Origin: CAZLYF01 sp964586835
GTDB taxonomy: Bacteria > Bacillota > Clostridia > Christensenellales > Aristaeellaceae
Assembly (NCBI GenBank): GCA_964586835.1
Contig: CAZPIC010000008.1
Coordinates: 1 to 64,000 of the forward strand
Reading direction: 5' to 3'
Length of the DNA: 64,000 bases
Part shown: positions 26,309 through 35,444 of the stretch, one piece after another
Position numbering within the stretch: position 1 is the first letter of the stretch
How the letters are laid out: the number at the start of each line of letters is the position of its first letter
The notes under the pieces: generated by a model
Databases searched by the model: none
What the model saw: the letters and a program-made list of their open reading frames with translations, nothing else
Told to the model about the DNA's origin: nothing
Program-made: the position numbers and the translations under genes

Positions 26309-27285
26309 ATGGTGTGTCCGCCCGGATTTTCAGCATACGATATGGAGGCATCCATGCTACCCGTAGAGCTGATGGGATGTGGCAGGGTCGAATTCGAGCT
26401 GGTTAGCCACCCGGAAGGGCCGGGGAAGCGCATGCTCGAGGCGACCATCCATCAATGACAGACGCACTACCACAGCGACTTTGAGCTTCTGACCCCGGTA
26501 AATGGAAGTGTCTCCATCAGCCTTGCCGGAAAGAGATACGTGATCGGGTGTGGCGATTTCTTTTTTATCAACGCCTACGAAGCTCACAGTCTAGAGGGTA
26601 CTGGAGACCCCAGCCTCCTGTTGGGTACTGCAGGTAAACCCAAGTTTTTCCAGATGCTATTATCCCCAGTTTTCAGATGTCCACCTGCTCCAGCGGCACA
26701 CATGGCGCTTCACACCCGAGGAAGGAAGGAGCCAGACCACTGTCTTTCCCTGTTTGCAGCGCTCAACCTTATCGCCTGCGCTTTGATTCGTTATGGTATC
26801 TACCGCTGCTCTTCGACCCAAGCTCCCGGCCACAAGGAGAGGACCAGGGCTAGGATGATGAAGATCATCTCCTATATCCAGAAGCGCTACGCGAACCATC
26901 CCTCACTTGAAAACTGGCGCGCAGGGAAGGCCTGAACGTGTTCGATTTATCGCACCTCATCAGGCAGACGCTTGGCATTACGTGCAGAGAATATGTTGAC
27001 CGTCTGCAGCTTGAGCGTGCGGTATCCCCGATTCTCGGAACGGACATGCCGCTGATTGACGTGTGCATGGAGTCGGGCTTCTCTGACTGTCGCTATCTTA
27101 GAAAGGCTGTGATGTGCAAGTATGGCGTTAGCCCTGTGCAGCTTCGTGAAGGAGAGGCGGGAAAGACCCACAGGTTGATCGGTCGCTCGGGGCTTGATGG
27201 CACAGAGCATGAAATCAGCGAAACCAACCCTCTGTATTCCGTGTTGCTTAAGAGAATTTCATCCCCTGAGAGCGATGAGCTGTAA
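26309..27285 (+). pseudogene. Broken AraC-family transcription regulator
   Basis: Read across frames, this is a cupin-sensor plus AraC double helix-turn-helix protein. The sensor part has HYHSDFELLTPVNGSVSISL and FFFINAYEAHS. The DNA-binding part has ISYIQKRYANHPSLE, then LARREGLNVFDLSHLIRQ and GFSDCRYLRKAVMCKYGVSP. Two lesions are visible: an in-frame TGA at 26456-26458, and a one-base loss near 26911-26914 that moves the helix-turn-helix into another frame (the original frame stops at 26933-26935). The gene sits directly upstream of the sugar operon on the same strand and was probably its activator or repressor. Sequencing error could explain one lesion but hardly both. Confidence 0.8.
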
Positions 27286-27362
27286 TCAGGATGGGCAAAC
27301 CCAAAATTTACCATGAAAGATCCAAAATAACCCCCCTTATAGGCGGGACCTTATGGTAGAAT

Positions 27363-27416
27363 AGCTGTAGGAATGATCTCTGACAGCTGTGTACCCCAAG
27401 TGTGAGCTTCACTTGG
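27363..27416 (+). promoter_or_regulatory. Leader repeats in front of the sugar operon
   Basis: Two inverted repeats lie in the 180-base leader before the ATPase gene: AGCTGT/ACAGCT (27363-27368 and 27384-27389) and a perfect seven-base stem CCAAGTG/CACTTGG (27396-27402 and 27410-27416). A weak -10 (TAGAAT, 27357-27362) precedes them. They could be operator half-sites or a leader hairpin. Confidence 0.35.
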
Positions 27417-27467
27417 TGAACTGGCCAGGTCAGGGTTTGAAACCACCGTGGCCTTGGGAGGGATAGC

Positions 27468-28955
27468 ATGGCGAGTCCCGTGTTGCGCTTGATCAACGTC
27501 TCCAAGACCTTTCCCGGCGTGAGGGCGCTGTCGCATATTGACTTTGACCTCAGGCCCGGCGAGGTCCACTGTATCTGCGGAGAAAACGGCGCAGGTAAGT
27601 CGACGCTTATCAAGATTCTCTCAGGCGCGCACAAGCCGGATGCTGGCGGTGTGATAGAGTTCGAGGGCAGGCCTCTTTCCCTGAGTCCCAGACAGGCGAT
27701 CGAATTGGGAATACAGACGATCTATCAGGAACACAATACCTTTCCGCATCTGAGTGTGACGGAAAACATATTTGCAGGGCTGGAGATCATGCAGGGCTGG
27801 AAGGTCGATCGAAAGGCTATGCGCTCCCGAGCAAAGGAAACCCTCGACTACCTCCGGTGCAATTTCAGCCCCGACGAGCTGGCGGGGGACCTGTCAAGCG
27901 GGCAAAAAAAGCTTGTGGAGATCGCAAAGGCACTTGTCTTCCAGCGGAAAGTCATGATCCTGGATGAACCGACGGCTTCCTTTTCCGTATCGGAAATTGA
28001 TCTTCTGCTGGATGTCGTCAAGCGAATCGCTTCTGCAGGGATTGCTGTGGTCTACATCTCCCATCACCTGGACGAGGTCTTCCGTATCGGGGACCGCATC
28101 ACCGTACTGCGAGATGGACTGAAGGTGCTGACAACGCAGACGCAGGCCATTGACGAGCCAGCCCTGGTCAACAGCATGATCGGCCGGGATGTATCCGCCT
28201 TCTACCATCGCGAATTCTATCAGCAGGGGCCTGTGGCCCTTGAAGCAAGAGGACTGACAGGCAATGGGGTTCGGGATATCTCTTTTAGAGCCCACCGTGG
28301 GCAATGTCTCGGGTTTGCCGGGATGGTGGGGTCCGGCCGTTCGGAGTTGATGGCGCTGATCATGGGCGGCGCGAAGAGGACAGGGGGCGAGCTTCAGGTG
28401 CAGGGGAGTGCCGTTCACTTCCGGGAACCTGCCGATGCCATCCGCAAGAGCCTCTGTTATATCACGGAAGACAGACAGAAGGAAGGTTTGTTTCTGAAGC
28501 ATTCCATCGCTCGCAACACGGTCGTGGCAAACCTGGTCAACCTGAAGCGCTTCTTTGTCAGCCCGAGGAAGGACTACGAAACAGGCTGCAGCTACATCCG
28601 CCAGCTTGGCACCCGAGCCAGAGATGCTAATGCCTTGGTGTCGGAGCTCTCGGGTGGCAACCAGCAAAAGGTGGTTCTGGCAAAGTGGTTCCACACGGAC
28701 GGGGATATCTTCATTTTCGATGAGCCAACGCGGGGGATCGATGTGGGCGCGAAGCAGGAGATCTATCAGATCATGATGGATCTGATGGGGCAGGGCAAAT
28801 GCATCCTCATGGCCTCTTCCGACATGCCCGAAATCATCTCTATGTCCGACACCGTCATCGTCATGAAGGATGGCCGTATAGCGGGAGAGCTCGCCCGACC
28901 CGAAATTTCGGAAGAGAATATTCTGCGCCATTCGATAGGAGGCTCGCATATATGA
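27468..28955 (+). CDS. Sugar ABC importer ATPase (RbsA/MglA class)
   Basis: A 495-residue double-ABC protein of the CUT2 class. The first domain has Walker A GENGAGKS, signature LSSGQKKLVEIAKAL and ILDEPTA. The second has the degenerate Walker-A-like GMVGSGRSEL and signature LSGGNQQKVVLAKW, the usual asymmetry in this family. It energises uptake of a monosaccharide or similar small polyol. The start follows GGGAGG. Its stop overlaps the permease start by four bases (ATGA). Confidence 0.93.
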   Translation: MASPVLRLINVSKTFPGVRALSHIDFDLRPGEVHCICGENGAGKSTLIKILSGAHKPDAGGVIEFEGRPLSLSPRQAIELGIQTIYQEHNTFPHLSVTENIFAGLEIMQGWKVDRKAMRSRAKETLDYLRCNFSPDELAGDLSSGQKKLVEIAKALVFQRKVMILDEPTASFSVSEIDLLLDVVKRIASAGIAVVYISHHLDEVFRIGDRITVLRDGLKVLTTQTQAIDEPALVNSMIGRDVSAFYHREFYQQGPVALEARGLTGNGVRDISFRAHRGQCLGFAGMVGSGRSELMALIMGGAKRTGGELQVQGSAVHFREPADAIRKSLCYITEDRQKEGLFLKHSIARNTVVANLVNLKRFFVSPRKDYETGCSYIRQLGTRARDANALVSELSGGNQQKVVLAKWFHTDGDIFIFDEPTRGIDVGAKQEIYQIMMDLMGQGKCILMASSDMPEIISMSDTVIVMKDGRIAGELARPEISEENILRHSIGGSHI

Positions 28956-30031
28956 AATCCGCGGACAGGAAGGCATTTGGCGTATTCAGGAAAAACAGCG
29001 ACCTGCAGACGGTCTCTGTGGTCACTGTCGCTTTTTTCGCCGCAGTGCTCCTCTACCAGGTCATCGCCTGCCTCGCTGGAAAAGGGACGGTGGAATACCC
29101 TTCTTTTATTTACCCCTCCAATATCCTGAACATCCTGCAGCAGGTCTCCGCTGTGGGAATCATGGCCTTTGGCATGACGGTGGTCATGCTGACCGGAGGG
29201 ATTGACCTGTCCGTCGGAATGATGACGTCGCTGGTCGCTATTTTTATCGCAAAGGCTGTGATGCACTGGGACGTCTCCCCCACAATGGCTGTCGTCTTTG
29301 CTGTGCTCATCTGCGTTGGCCTTGAGTTATTCATGGGATTCATCATCTCCTGGCTCAATGTGGAGGCGTTCATCATCACCCTGGGTGGCATGATTGCCTG
29401 CAGGGGGATCGCGCTTTTAATCAGCAACTCCCAAGAAGTCGCGATGAGCCAGAATCTCAAGTGGTTCAAGTCAAACGTGTTTGACTGGTTCAACCCTGAG
29501 GGAATCAAGCTCTTTGGCCTTAAGCTGAACTTGCCCTACTACGTGATCCTTTTCGTGATCCTCGGCGGGATAACCTGGGCCCTGCTCAAATACACAAAGT
29601 TTGGCCGACGTGTCTACGCTGTCGGCAATAACCCCAGCGCCGCCTACCTCTCCGGGATCAGCGTAAGGCTCATCAGGCTTCTAGCCTTCGCTTTCAACGG
29701 GCTGTGTGTGGGCATTGGAGCGACGATGCAGCTCGTTAGGGTCAACACAGGGATCATCACGGTCGGGCAAAACATGGAGATAGACGTGATCGCGGCTGTA
29801 GTGATCGGTGGGGTTGCCATGTCGGGAGGCAAGGGAAGCGTGATGGGTGCCTTCATCGGCGCCATTTTGATGGGGGCGATCACGAACGCCATGACGATCA
29901 TGCGCATCCAGTTTGAATGGCAGTTTCTTGTCAAGGGAATCATCATCATCGTCGCTGTCGCCGGTGGCGCCATCTCCGACATCCTCACGCGCAGAAGGGC
30001 CCTGCGAGAAAAGGCCCGAGAGGAGGGCTGA
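28952..30031 (+). CDS. Sugar ABC importer permease (RbsC class)
   Basis: A 359-residue membrane protein with about eight to ten hydrophobic segments and the RbsC-type signature region FGMTVVMLTGGIDLSVGMM and GRRVYAVGNNPSAAYLSGI. It forms the channel for the substrate as a dimer with the ATPase. The ATG at 28952 overlaps the ATPase stop, behind AGGAGG. The upstream open frame to 28799 lies within the ATPase gene and is ignored. Confidence 0.92.
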   Translation: MKSADRKAFGVFRKNSDLQTVSVVTVAFFAAVLLYQVIACLAGKGTVEYPSFIYPSNILNILQQVSAVGIMAFGMTVVMLTGGIDLSVGMMTSLVAIFIAKAVMHWDVSPTMAVVFAVLICVGLELFMGFIISWLNVEAFIITLGGMIACRGIALLISNSQEVAMSQNLKWFKSNVFDWFNPEGIKLFGLKLNLPYYVILFVILGGITWALLKYTKFGRRVYAVGNNPSAAYLSGISVRLIRLLAFAFNGLCVGIGATMQLVRVNTGIITVGQNMEIDVIAAVVIGGVAMSGGKGSVMGAFIGAILMGAITNAMTIMRIQFEWQFLVKGIIIIVAVAGGAISDILTRRRALREKAREEG

Positions 30032-30104
30032 AGCAGAAGGAAGCTTACAAAAACCGTGCTACGACTTTCCTATGGGGGAAGAACAATTGAAGGAGGATCA
30101 TCCC

Positions 30105-31217
30105 ATGAAGAAACTTACTGCGCTATTGATTGCCCTTGTCATGCTGTCCGGCATGGCGGGCGCACTTGCCGAGACCCTGCACATCGGCTTCTATGCCGAT
30201 AACGTAGACAGCTACTACGCAGCGATCACGGACGTCCTCAAGGCGCTGGCTGAAGCCGACGTGGACGTGGACTGGGTCATTGATGTCACGACGGGCACGG
30301 GTTCGGCTGCCGAGCAGCTCAACGCCGTGCAGAACTTCATTACGTCCGGCTATGATGCCATCGCCGTCATCCAGAACAACGTTGAGACGACGTCCGAGTG
30401 TATCCAGATGGCCAAGGACGCGAATGTCCCCTACTTCGGTATGACGCACAGCTTTGCCAGCGCATCCAATGTCGCAGACGCGGCTGCCTTTGTCGGCTAC
30501 AATTTCGTTACCGAAGGTTACTATGCCGGGAAGGACGCCTACGAATGGGGCGCCAAAAAAGTTGTCAACATCGAAGGAGTCCTTGGGCAGGGTTCTGCGG
30601 GAGCCCAGTCCCTAGGCTTCATCATGGCTTACGAAGAAGCCGGCGCAGACCTGGGTGGATGGAAGGATGCCGAGGAGTGGGCGACCACGAAGAACTCCGG
30701 TATGGCGGGGGGCGAAGGCCTCCAGATGTACTGGACCAGTGGTGGCTGGATGAAAGACTCCGCAAAAACGGCCATGGCGAACATCATCACAGAGCTTGGA
30801 CCTACGGGCTTTGACGGCGCCTATGGACAGAACAATCCTATGATGGAAGGCGTCATTGAGGCGATGGAAGAGGCGGGTCTCGATCTGAAGGACTATTGGC
30901 TGGGCAGCGGCAATGGCCGTGAGATCTCCTGGAACTGGGTGAAGGACGGCGTGATTGACGCGGACGTTAACCAGTCAGCACTGCTGGAAGGCGAAGCCCT
31001 TTACCAGATCCTCAAGGCATATTTCGCGGGCGAGCCCTATCGCAAGTATATCCACCCCTACTTAAACTTCTACAATACCGCTAACATTAATGAAATTTGG
31101 GATTCCCTTGTTCCCTTTACCGATGTCGCTGCCTATCTTGAGAAGCGGGCAGCGGGCTCCGTTGTATACGACATCAACGATCCTAAGTTTGTGGACGCGA
31201 CCGGATATCCGAAGTAA
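30105..31217 (+). CDS. Sugar ABC importer substrate-binding protein
   Basis: A 370-residue exported periplasmic-binding-protein-fold protein of the ribose/galactose type (LHIGFYADNVDSYYAAITDVL, SGYDAIAVIQNNVETTSECI, GFDGAYGQNNPMMEGVIEAM). The N-terminus is a signal peptide with an AxA site (GALA before E). It lacks the lipobox cysteine expected for a membrane-anchored binding protein; LSGM occurs where LSGC would fit. The ligand cannot be told from sequence. AAGGAGG precedes the ATG at 30105. A strong hairpin follows the gene. Confidence 0.88.
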   Translation: MKKLTALLIALVMLSGMAGALAETLHIGFYADNVDSYYAAITDVLKALAEADVDVDWVIDVTTGTGSAAEQLNAVQNFITSGYDAIAVIQNNVETTSECIQMAKDANVPYFGMTHSFASASNVADAAAFVGYNFVTEGYYAGKDAYEWGAKKVVNIEGVLGQGSAGAQSLGFIMAYEEAGADLGGWKDAEEWATTKNSGMAGGEGLQMYWTSGGWMKDSAKTAMANIITELGPTGFDGAYGQNNPMMEGVIEAMEEAGLDLKDYWLGSGNGREISWNWVKDGVIDADVNQSALLEGEALYQILKAYFAGEPYRKYIHPYLNFYNTANINEIWDSLVPFTDVAAYLEKRAAGSVVYDINDPKFVDATGYPK

Positions 31218-31244
31218 GCAACCGGGTTTCGTCTCGCATTCAAA

Positions 31245-31278
31245 ACGGCGGGGGCCTGCGCCCGCAGGTCCCCGCCGT
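31245..31278 (+). repeat. Long perfect hairpin after the binding-protein gene
   Basis: Nine paired bases (ACGGCGGGG with CCCCGCCGT), one G-T pair and six more pairs (CCTGCG with CGCAGG) close on a tiny loop. No T-run follows, so it is not a classical terminator. This position after the binding-protein gene is where mRNA-stabilising or partial-stop hairpins act in other ABC operons, raising binding-protein levels over downstream genes. Confidence 0.65.
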
Positions 31279-31306
31279 GCACCGCAGCTTACAAGGAGAA
31301 GCAGAA

Positions 31307-32173
31307 ATGATCAAGGTCGGCATGAACCTCCTCCTCTGGTCTGACAACACAAACTTCAGGGAACACGCCAGCCTGCTTGAATATGTGCGTGAAGTAGGTT
31401 TTGACAGTGTTGAATTCAACGTAGGGATCGTCTCTGACGAGCGAGAATGCGCGAGGTTCGGCGAGGCGGCAGCAAGGCTGGGGCTCGATGTGACGACGGT
31501 TGGCACGTTTGCTCCGGAGGTCTGCAACCCTGTAAGCCCCGACGCTGTACTGCGGGAGGCTGTGTATCCGGAGTTTAAAAAATTTGTGGACCTGACGGTG
31601 GCCTTTGGATCTCCTCTTATCTGTGGCCCGCTGTACCAGGCGCTGGGTTACTTCACCGGGGCCCGTCCCACCGAGCAGGAATGGGCATGGTCCATAGATA
31701 CGATGAAGCCCTGCTTCGAGTATGCTGCGAAGAAAGGGGTGACGGTAGCCGTCGAACCCCTGAATCGGTTTGAAGCCTTCCTGCTCAATACCGTGGAAGA
31801 TGGCGTGCGCTATGTTGAGGAGCTGAACCTTGGAAATGTGGGTCTTCTCGTCGATACCATGCACTCCAACATAGAGGAACTGCATGTTGCCGACGCCTAC
31901 CGCGGAGCGCTCCCAGCCATTCGGCACGTACACATTTCGGAAAATAACCGTGGCATCCCCGGGACGGGGCATGCCTGCGGCCAAGACGTCTTTGACGTAT
32001 TCCTGGAGGGGGGGTATGACGGCCGCCTGACCATTGAAGCGTTCAACCTGGGAGCGCCGTCTCTGACCGGCGCTCTTCACCTCTGGCGCAGCTTCGCGGC
32101 AAGCGACGACCTGCTGGCCAAAGAGGGACATGACTATATCAGAAGCTGCCTGCACCGGAGGTCACATCCATGA
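31307..32173 (+). CDS. Ketose 3-epimerase-like sugar epimerase (tagatose/psicose 3-epimerase family)
   Basis: A 288-residue TIM-barrel enzyme. The metal ligands of this family are visible: Glu in VAVEPLNRFE, Asp and His in LLVDTMHSNIEE, His in RHVHISENNRG and Glu in LTIEAFNLG. Known relatives interconvert D-tagatose with D-sorbose or D-fructose with D-psicose at C3, using Mn2+ or Co2+. The start at 31307 follows AAGGAG. It overlaps the next gene by four bases. The true substrate depends on the imported sugar. Confidence 0.75.
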   Translation: MIKVGMNLLLWSDNTNFREHASLLEYVREVGFDSVEFNVGIVSDERECARFGEAAARLGLDVTTVGTFAPEVCNPVSPDAVLREAVYPEFKKFVDLTVAFGSPLICGPLYQALGYFTGARPTEQEWAWSIDTMKPCFEYAAKKGVTVAVEPLNRFEAFLLNTVEDGVRYVEELNLGNVGLLVDTMHSNIEELHVADAYRGALPAIRHVHISENNRGIPGTGHACGQDVFDVFLEGGYDGRLTIEAFNLGAPSLTGALHLWRSFAASDDLLAKEGHDYIRSCLHRRSHP

Positions 32174-33387
32174 AGAATACAGAAACAATCCGCAGGACCT
32201 TTCGTGAGGGGGAGGGCGTCCTGCGTATGGTACCCGCCTGGGTACCCCGCCCCTTCAACAGGCCCGGTCGCCGCATTCGACTGCACCCGGACGATTATTT
32301 CGCAATGGGCATGGAACGCGGAGCGATCGTCGAGCGGTGGTTTTCTTCTGTTACGCGCGTGGAGACCGCTGGAGCGGGCCCGACAGAGGGCCTTAGCTTT
32401 GTCAATATAGACGACAACGTGTCAAATACGGTCCTGTTTACACAGTTCATACAAGAGCTCGGTGCCGAGCTGATCGGCCAGGAACTGATGGACCGGTATG
32501 GAACCTGGCCCATGTATTCGAAGTTCTACGACTACATGCTTCCCCTTTTTCACCATATACACCATGGCGAGGAAGCCTGCAGGCGTTATGGCAATGTGAA
32601 ACCCAAGCATGAGCATTATTTTTTCCCGAAAGAGTACAATCCCCATCTGGGCGAGATGCCGGTGACCTATTTCGGCTTCGACCCTTCCGTGACCCGCGAG
32701 GAGGTCAGACAGCGCCTGACGGATTACTCGCGGCGAGACATACACATCACAGAGTTGTCCCGTGCTTTCCGCATGGAGCTGGACACCGGCTGGTACACCC
32801 CCGCCGGCGTCGTGCATGCCCCCGGATCCCTGTGCACCTATGAACCGCAATGGAACAGCGACGTCATGGCGATGTGGGAAAACGTTGTCAATGGGGAAGT
32901 CTTCGGAAAGGATGCCCTGTCCGGATACGTGCCGGACCGCGACCGGGATAACCTTGACGTCATCATGGACGTGGCAGACTGGGACCTGAACACTTGTCCT
33001 GATTATCGCGAACGCTTTTTTCGCAGGCCTATGGCGGACACGGCAGGTGAAAGCTATCACCAGGAATGGATATGCTACGGAAACGACTATGTCGCTGCGA
33101 AACGGCTGGTCATTGAGCCCCGGGGAGAAGCCTTCGTCGCCGATCCGGCTGCCTATGGCTGCATCGTGATCCAGGGGCGGGGCAGCTTTGGTCCCTTTGA
33201 CTGTGAAGCACCTACCCTGCTGCGCTATGGCTCCCTGAGCGCGGACGAGTTCTTTGTTTCGTGCGATGCGGCAAGGAAAGGTGTTCGGGTCAGGAATTCG
33301 TCAGGGTACGAGCCGCTGGTCCTTCTGAAACACTTTGGCCCTGACTGCGGGATCCCGCAGGTGGAGGCCATGAAGCGGCCTTTGTGA
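32170..33387 (+). CDS. Cupin sugar isomerase, mannose-6-phosphate isomerase-like
   Basis: A 405-residue protein with cupin-type metal motifs: RIRLHPDDYF near residue 40, HHIHHGEEACRR near 128, KPKHEHYFFP near 145, and WYTPAGVVHAPGS near 213, which resembles the PMI C-terminal motif (lP.gvvHa). Class I mannose-6-phosphate isomerases and related aldose-ketose isomerases share these zinc-binding features, but overall similarity is not enough to name the sugar. Position inside the operon, coupled by an ATGA overlap to the epimerase, suggests an isomerisation step of the same pathway. Confidence 0.6.
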   Translation: MKNTETIRRTFREGEGVLRMVPAWVPRPFNRPGRRIRLHPDDYFAMGMERGAIVERWFSSVTRVETAGAGPTEGLSFVNIDDNVSNTVLFTQFIQELGAELIGQELMDRYGTWPMYSKFYDYMLPLFHHIHHGEEACRRYGNVKPKHEHYFFPKEYNPHLGEMPVTYFGFDPSVTREEVRQRLTDYSRRDIHITELSRAFRMELDTGWYTPAGVVHAPGSLCTYEPQWNSDVMAMWENVVNGEVFGKDALSGYVPDRDRDNLDVIMDVADWDLNTCPDYRERFFRRPMADTAGESYHQEWICYGNDYVAAKRLVIEPRGEAFVADPAAYGCIVIQGRGSFGPFDCEAPTLLRYGSLSADEFFVSCDAARKGVRVRNSSGYEPLVLLKHFGPDCGIPQVEAMKRPL

Positions 33388-33416
33388 AAAACAAGCATAG
33401 AAAGAGAGGCATCATC

Positions 33417-34292
33417 ATGAAAAAAATTTCGCTGAGCTCCTGGGCCATTCCCCAGCCCTTACCGGAACTGATCAAAGGTGCGAAGGAAATAGGCTATGAT
33501 GGCATCAGCCTGGGAGGCTTTCCGCCCTTTGGGGCGCATCCTGACCTTGTGGACACGCCTGAAAAAAAGGAGGCGCTTGTCAGGGCGTTCAGGGACAACA
33601 ACATGGAAGTCGCTGATTTTGCACTGGACATGTGGAAGTATGACTCCCTGAAGATGACAAAGCAGTGGCGTGATGAGTACAGCCGCGCGCTGAAATGTGC
33701 GAAGGACCTGAACCTGACGGACATCATGCGCGTGGATACCTGCACACCTCCTGTGCTGCCGGAGGGGATGACCTACGCGGACGTCATGAAATTTTTCAGG
33801 GACCACTTTTCTGAAATGGCAAAAGAGGCTGCAGGCTACGGCTACAGTGTTGTTTGGGAGTTTGAGCCTGGTTTCATCATCAACGAGCCCAAGCGCGTAA
33901 TCGAGCTGGTTGATGCGGTGGCGGAGCCTAACTTCTCCCTGCTCTTTGATACCTGCCATGCCTACAACTGTGCCATCGGGCTCCGCCATATCGAAGAAGG
34001 TTTAGGGCTTGAAGGCGGGATCATGGAGTTCATCAGGATGGCCAAGGATCGCATTGGCCTGGTCCATCTGATCGACAGCGATGGAACGCTCAACGATACC
34101 GGCACCTCGACCCACGCCCCCTTTGGCGACGGCCTGATCGACTTTGACGAGGTGATCCCTGCGCTCCTCAAGGACGCGGGCTACACAGCGGACTGGTGGG
34201 CGATCGACCTGTGCGAGTGGCCAGACGCATGGGCGGTGGCAGCAGACTGCTACCATTTCGTTGACAGACTCAATCAGAAATACTGCGGCTGA
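33417..34292 (+). CDS. TIM-barrel sugar-phosphate isomerase/epimerase
   Basis: A 291-residue member of the xylose-isomerase-like (AP endonuclease 2) superfamily. Candidate metal ligands are Glu in VVWEFEPGF, Asp and His in LLFDTCHAYN, His in GLVHLIDSDG and the acidic residues in WAIDLCEWPDAW. It starts KKISLSSWAIPQPLPELIKGAKEIGYDGISLGG, typical of the IolE/IolI-like group (positions 33420-33518). The substrate is unknown. The ATG at 33417 follows AGAGAGG; the GTG at 33384 has none. Confidence 0.7.
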   Translation: MKKISLSSWAIPQPLPELIKGAKEIGYDGISLGGFPPFGAHPDLVDTPEKKEALVRAFRDNNMEVADFALDMWKYDSLKMTKQWRDEYSRALKCAKDLNLTDIMRVDTCTPPVLPEGMTYADVMKFFRDHFSEMAKEAAGYGYSVVWEFEPGFIINEPKRVIELVDAVAEPNFSLLFDTCHAYNCAIGLRHIEEGLGLEGGIMEFIRMAKDRIGLVHLIDSDGTLNDTGTSTHAPFGDGLIDFDEVIPALLKDAGYTADWWAIDLCEWPDAWAVAADCYHFVDRLNQKYCG

Positions 34293-34313
34293 GCGCCGGG
34301 AAGGAAGAGCACC

Positions 34314-35396
34314 GTGAAAGGAAAGATGAAGGTCCAGAACTTTTACGAGCCCTTGAAGATGAAATACGAGGAGCATGACATCCCCGGGATTGCTGACAAC
34401 GAGGTGCTTGTGAGGGTCATGGCCTGTTCTGTCTGCGGCAGCGACGTATCCTACTACTATGGACACAGCCCGCTTGGAACCCCTGATGGCAAGGGACCGC
34501 TGTACTTAGGCCACGAGATGAGTGGCGTTGTGGCCCAGGTGGGAGCGCTGCCCAGGAAGGCAGGCTTGTTTAACGAAGGGGACCGCGTGGCTGTGAACCC
34601 TGTGCAGCAGTGCAACGCCTGTGAATACTGCATGCGTGGGGAATTCAATGTTTGCCCCCACAGCGAGGTGATCGGCGTGTCGGTCAACGGAGGCTTCGCT
34701 GAGTATGTAAAAGTGAAATACACGCACGTCTACAAAATTCCGGACAACGTCCTCTTTGAGCATGCGGCGATGGCGGAGCCCCTTGCTTGCGCCACCAACG
34801 CCATCAAGCGGCTTGAGATAGACCTTGGACAGGATGTCGTGGTCTTCGGCCCCGGGCCCATTGGACTGATGATGGTACAGCTTGCCAAGGCTGCCGGCGC
34901 CGGCAGAGTGGTCCTCATCGGGAGGAGGGACTATCCCCTCGAGGTAGGCAGGAACTTAGGCGCCGACATCCTGATCAACATCGCGGTCAAGACATCGCCC
35001 TACTACGCGGAGGACATGGCAATGAGAGTCCGTGAAACCCTCGGGCACCTCGCGCCTCGAGCGATCGTTGCCACGTCCAACATGCAGGCGCTCCAGGGAG
35101 CTCTGCTCGTGACGGGGCCCTCCTCCCACATTGTCTATTTCGGACTTCCCGGGCCTGAGGACAAGCTTGAGCTGCCGATGCTGGAGGCGATCCAATCTGA
35201 AAGGACCATCAAATGCTCCTGGCTCGCACCCCTGGTGTGGGACAATACCTTTGCCGTCATCGCTTCGGGCCAGGTCGACTTAGGCCCCATTCTGACCCAC
35301 ACGTTTACCCTGGAAGAGGCGGAAAAGGCTATCCGCTTCATGAAGGAGAGCGGGGAAGATAAGCTCAAGAGCGTCATCATGATCGGAGCTCAGTAA
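34314..35396 (+). CDS. Zinc-dependent polyol/alcohol dehydrogenase (MDR family)
   Basis: A 360-residue medium-chain dehydrogenase. The catalytic zinc region is CSVCGSDVSYY with GHEMSGVV, and the structural zinc cysteines are in CNACEYCMRGEFNVC. The NAD loop is VVFGPGPIGLMMVQLA. It resembles threonine/sorbitol dehydrogenases, which oxidise a secondary alcohol next to a terminal carbon. It may oxidise an imported polyol or a C-3/C-5 hydroxyl of a sugar. Start GTG 34314; ATG 34326 is also possible. Confidence 0.83.
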   Translation: MKGKMKVQNFYEPLKMKYEEHDIPGIADNEVLVRVMACSVCGSDVSYYYGHSPLGTPDGKGPLYLGHEMSGVVAQVGALPRKAGLFNEGDRVAVNPVQQCNACEYCMRGEFNVCPHSEVIGVSVNGGFAEYVKVKYTHVYKIPDNVLFEHAAMAEPLACATNAIKRLEIDLGQDVVVFGPGPIGLMMVQLAKAAGAGRVVLIGRRDYPLEVGRNLGADILINIAVKTSPYYAEDMAMRVRETLGHLAPRAIVATSNMQALQGALLVTGPSSHIVYFGLPGPEDKLELPMLEAIQSERTIKCSWLAPLVWDNTFAVIASGQVDLGPILTHTFTLEEAEKAIRFMKESGEDKLKSVIMIGAQ

Positions 35397-35444
35397 AGAC
35401 AGTACCGGGGGGCTTGCCCGTCCGGACTGCAGGGAGAGAATACC

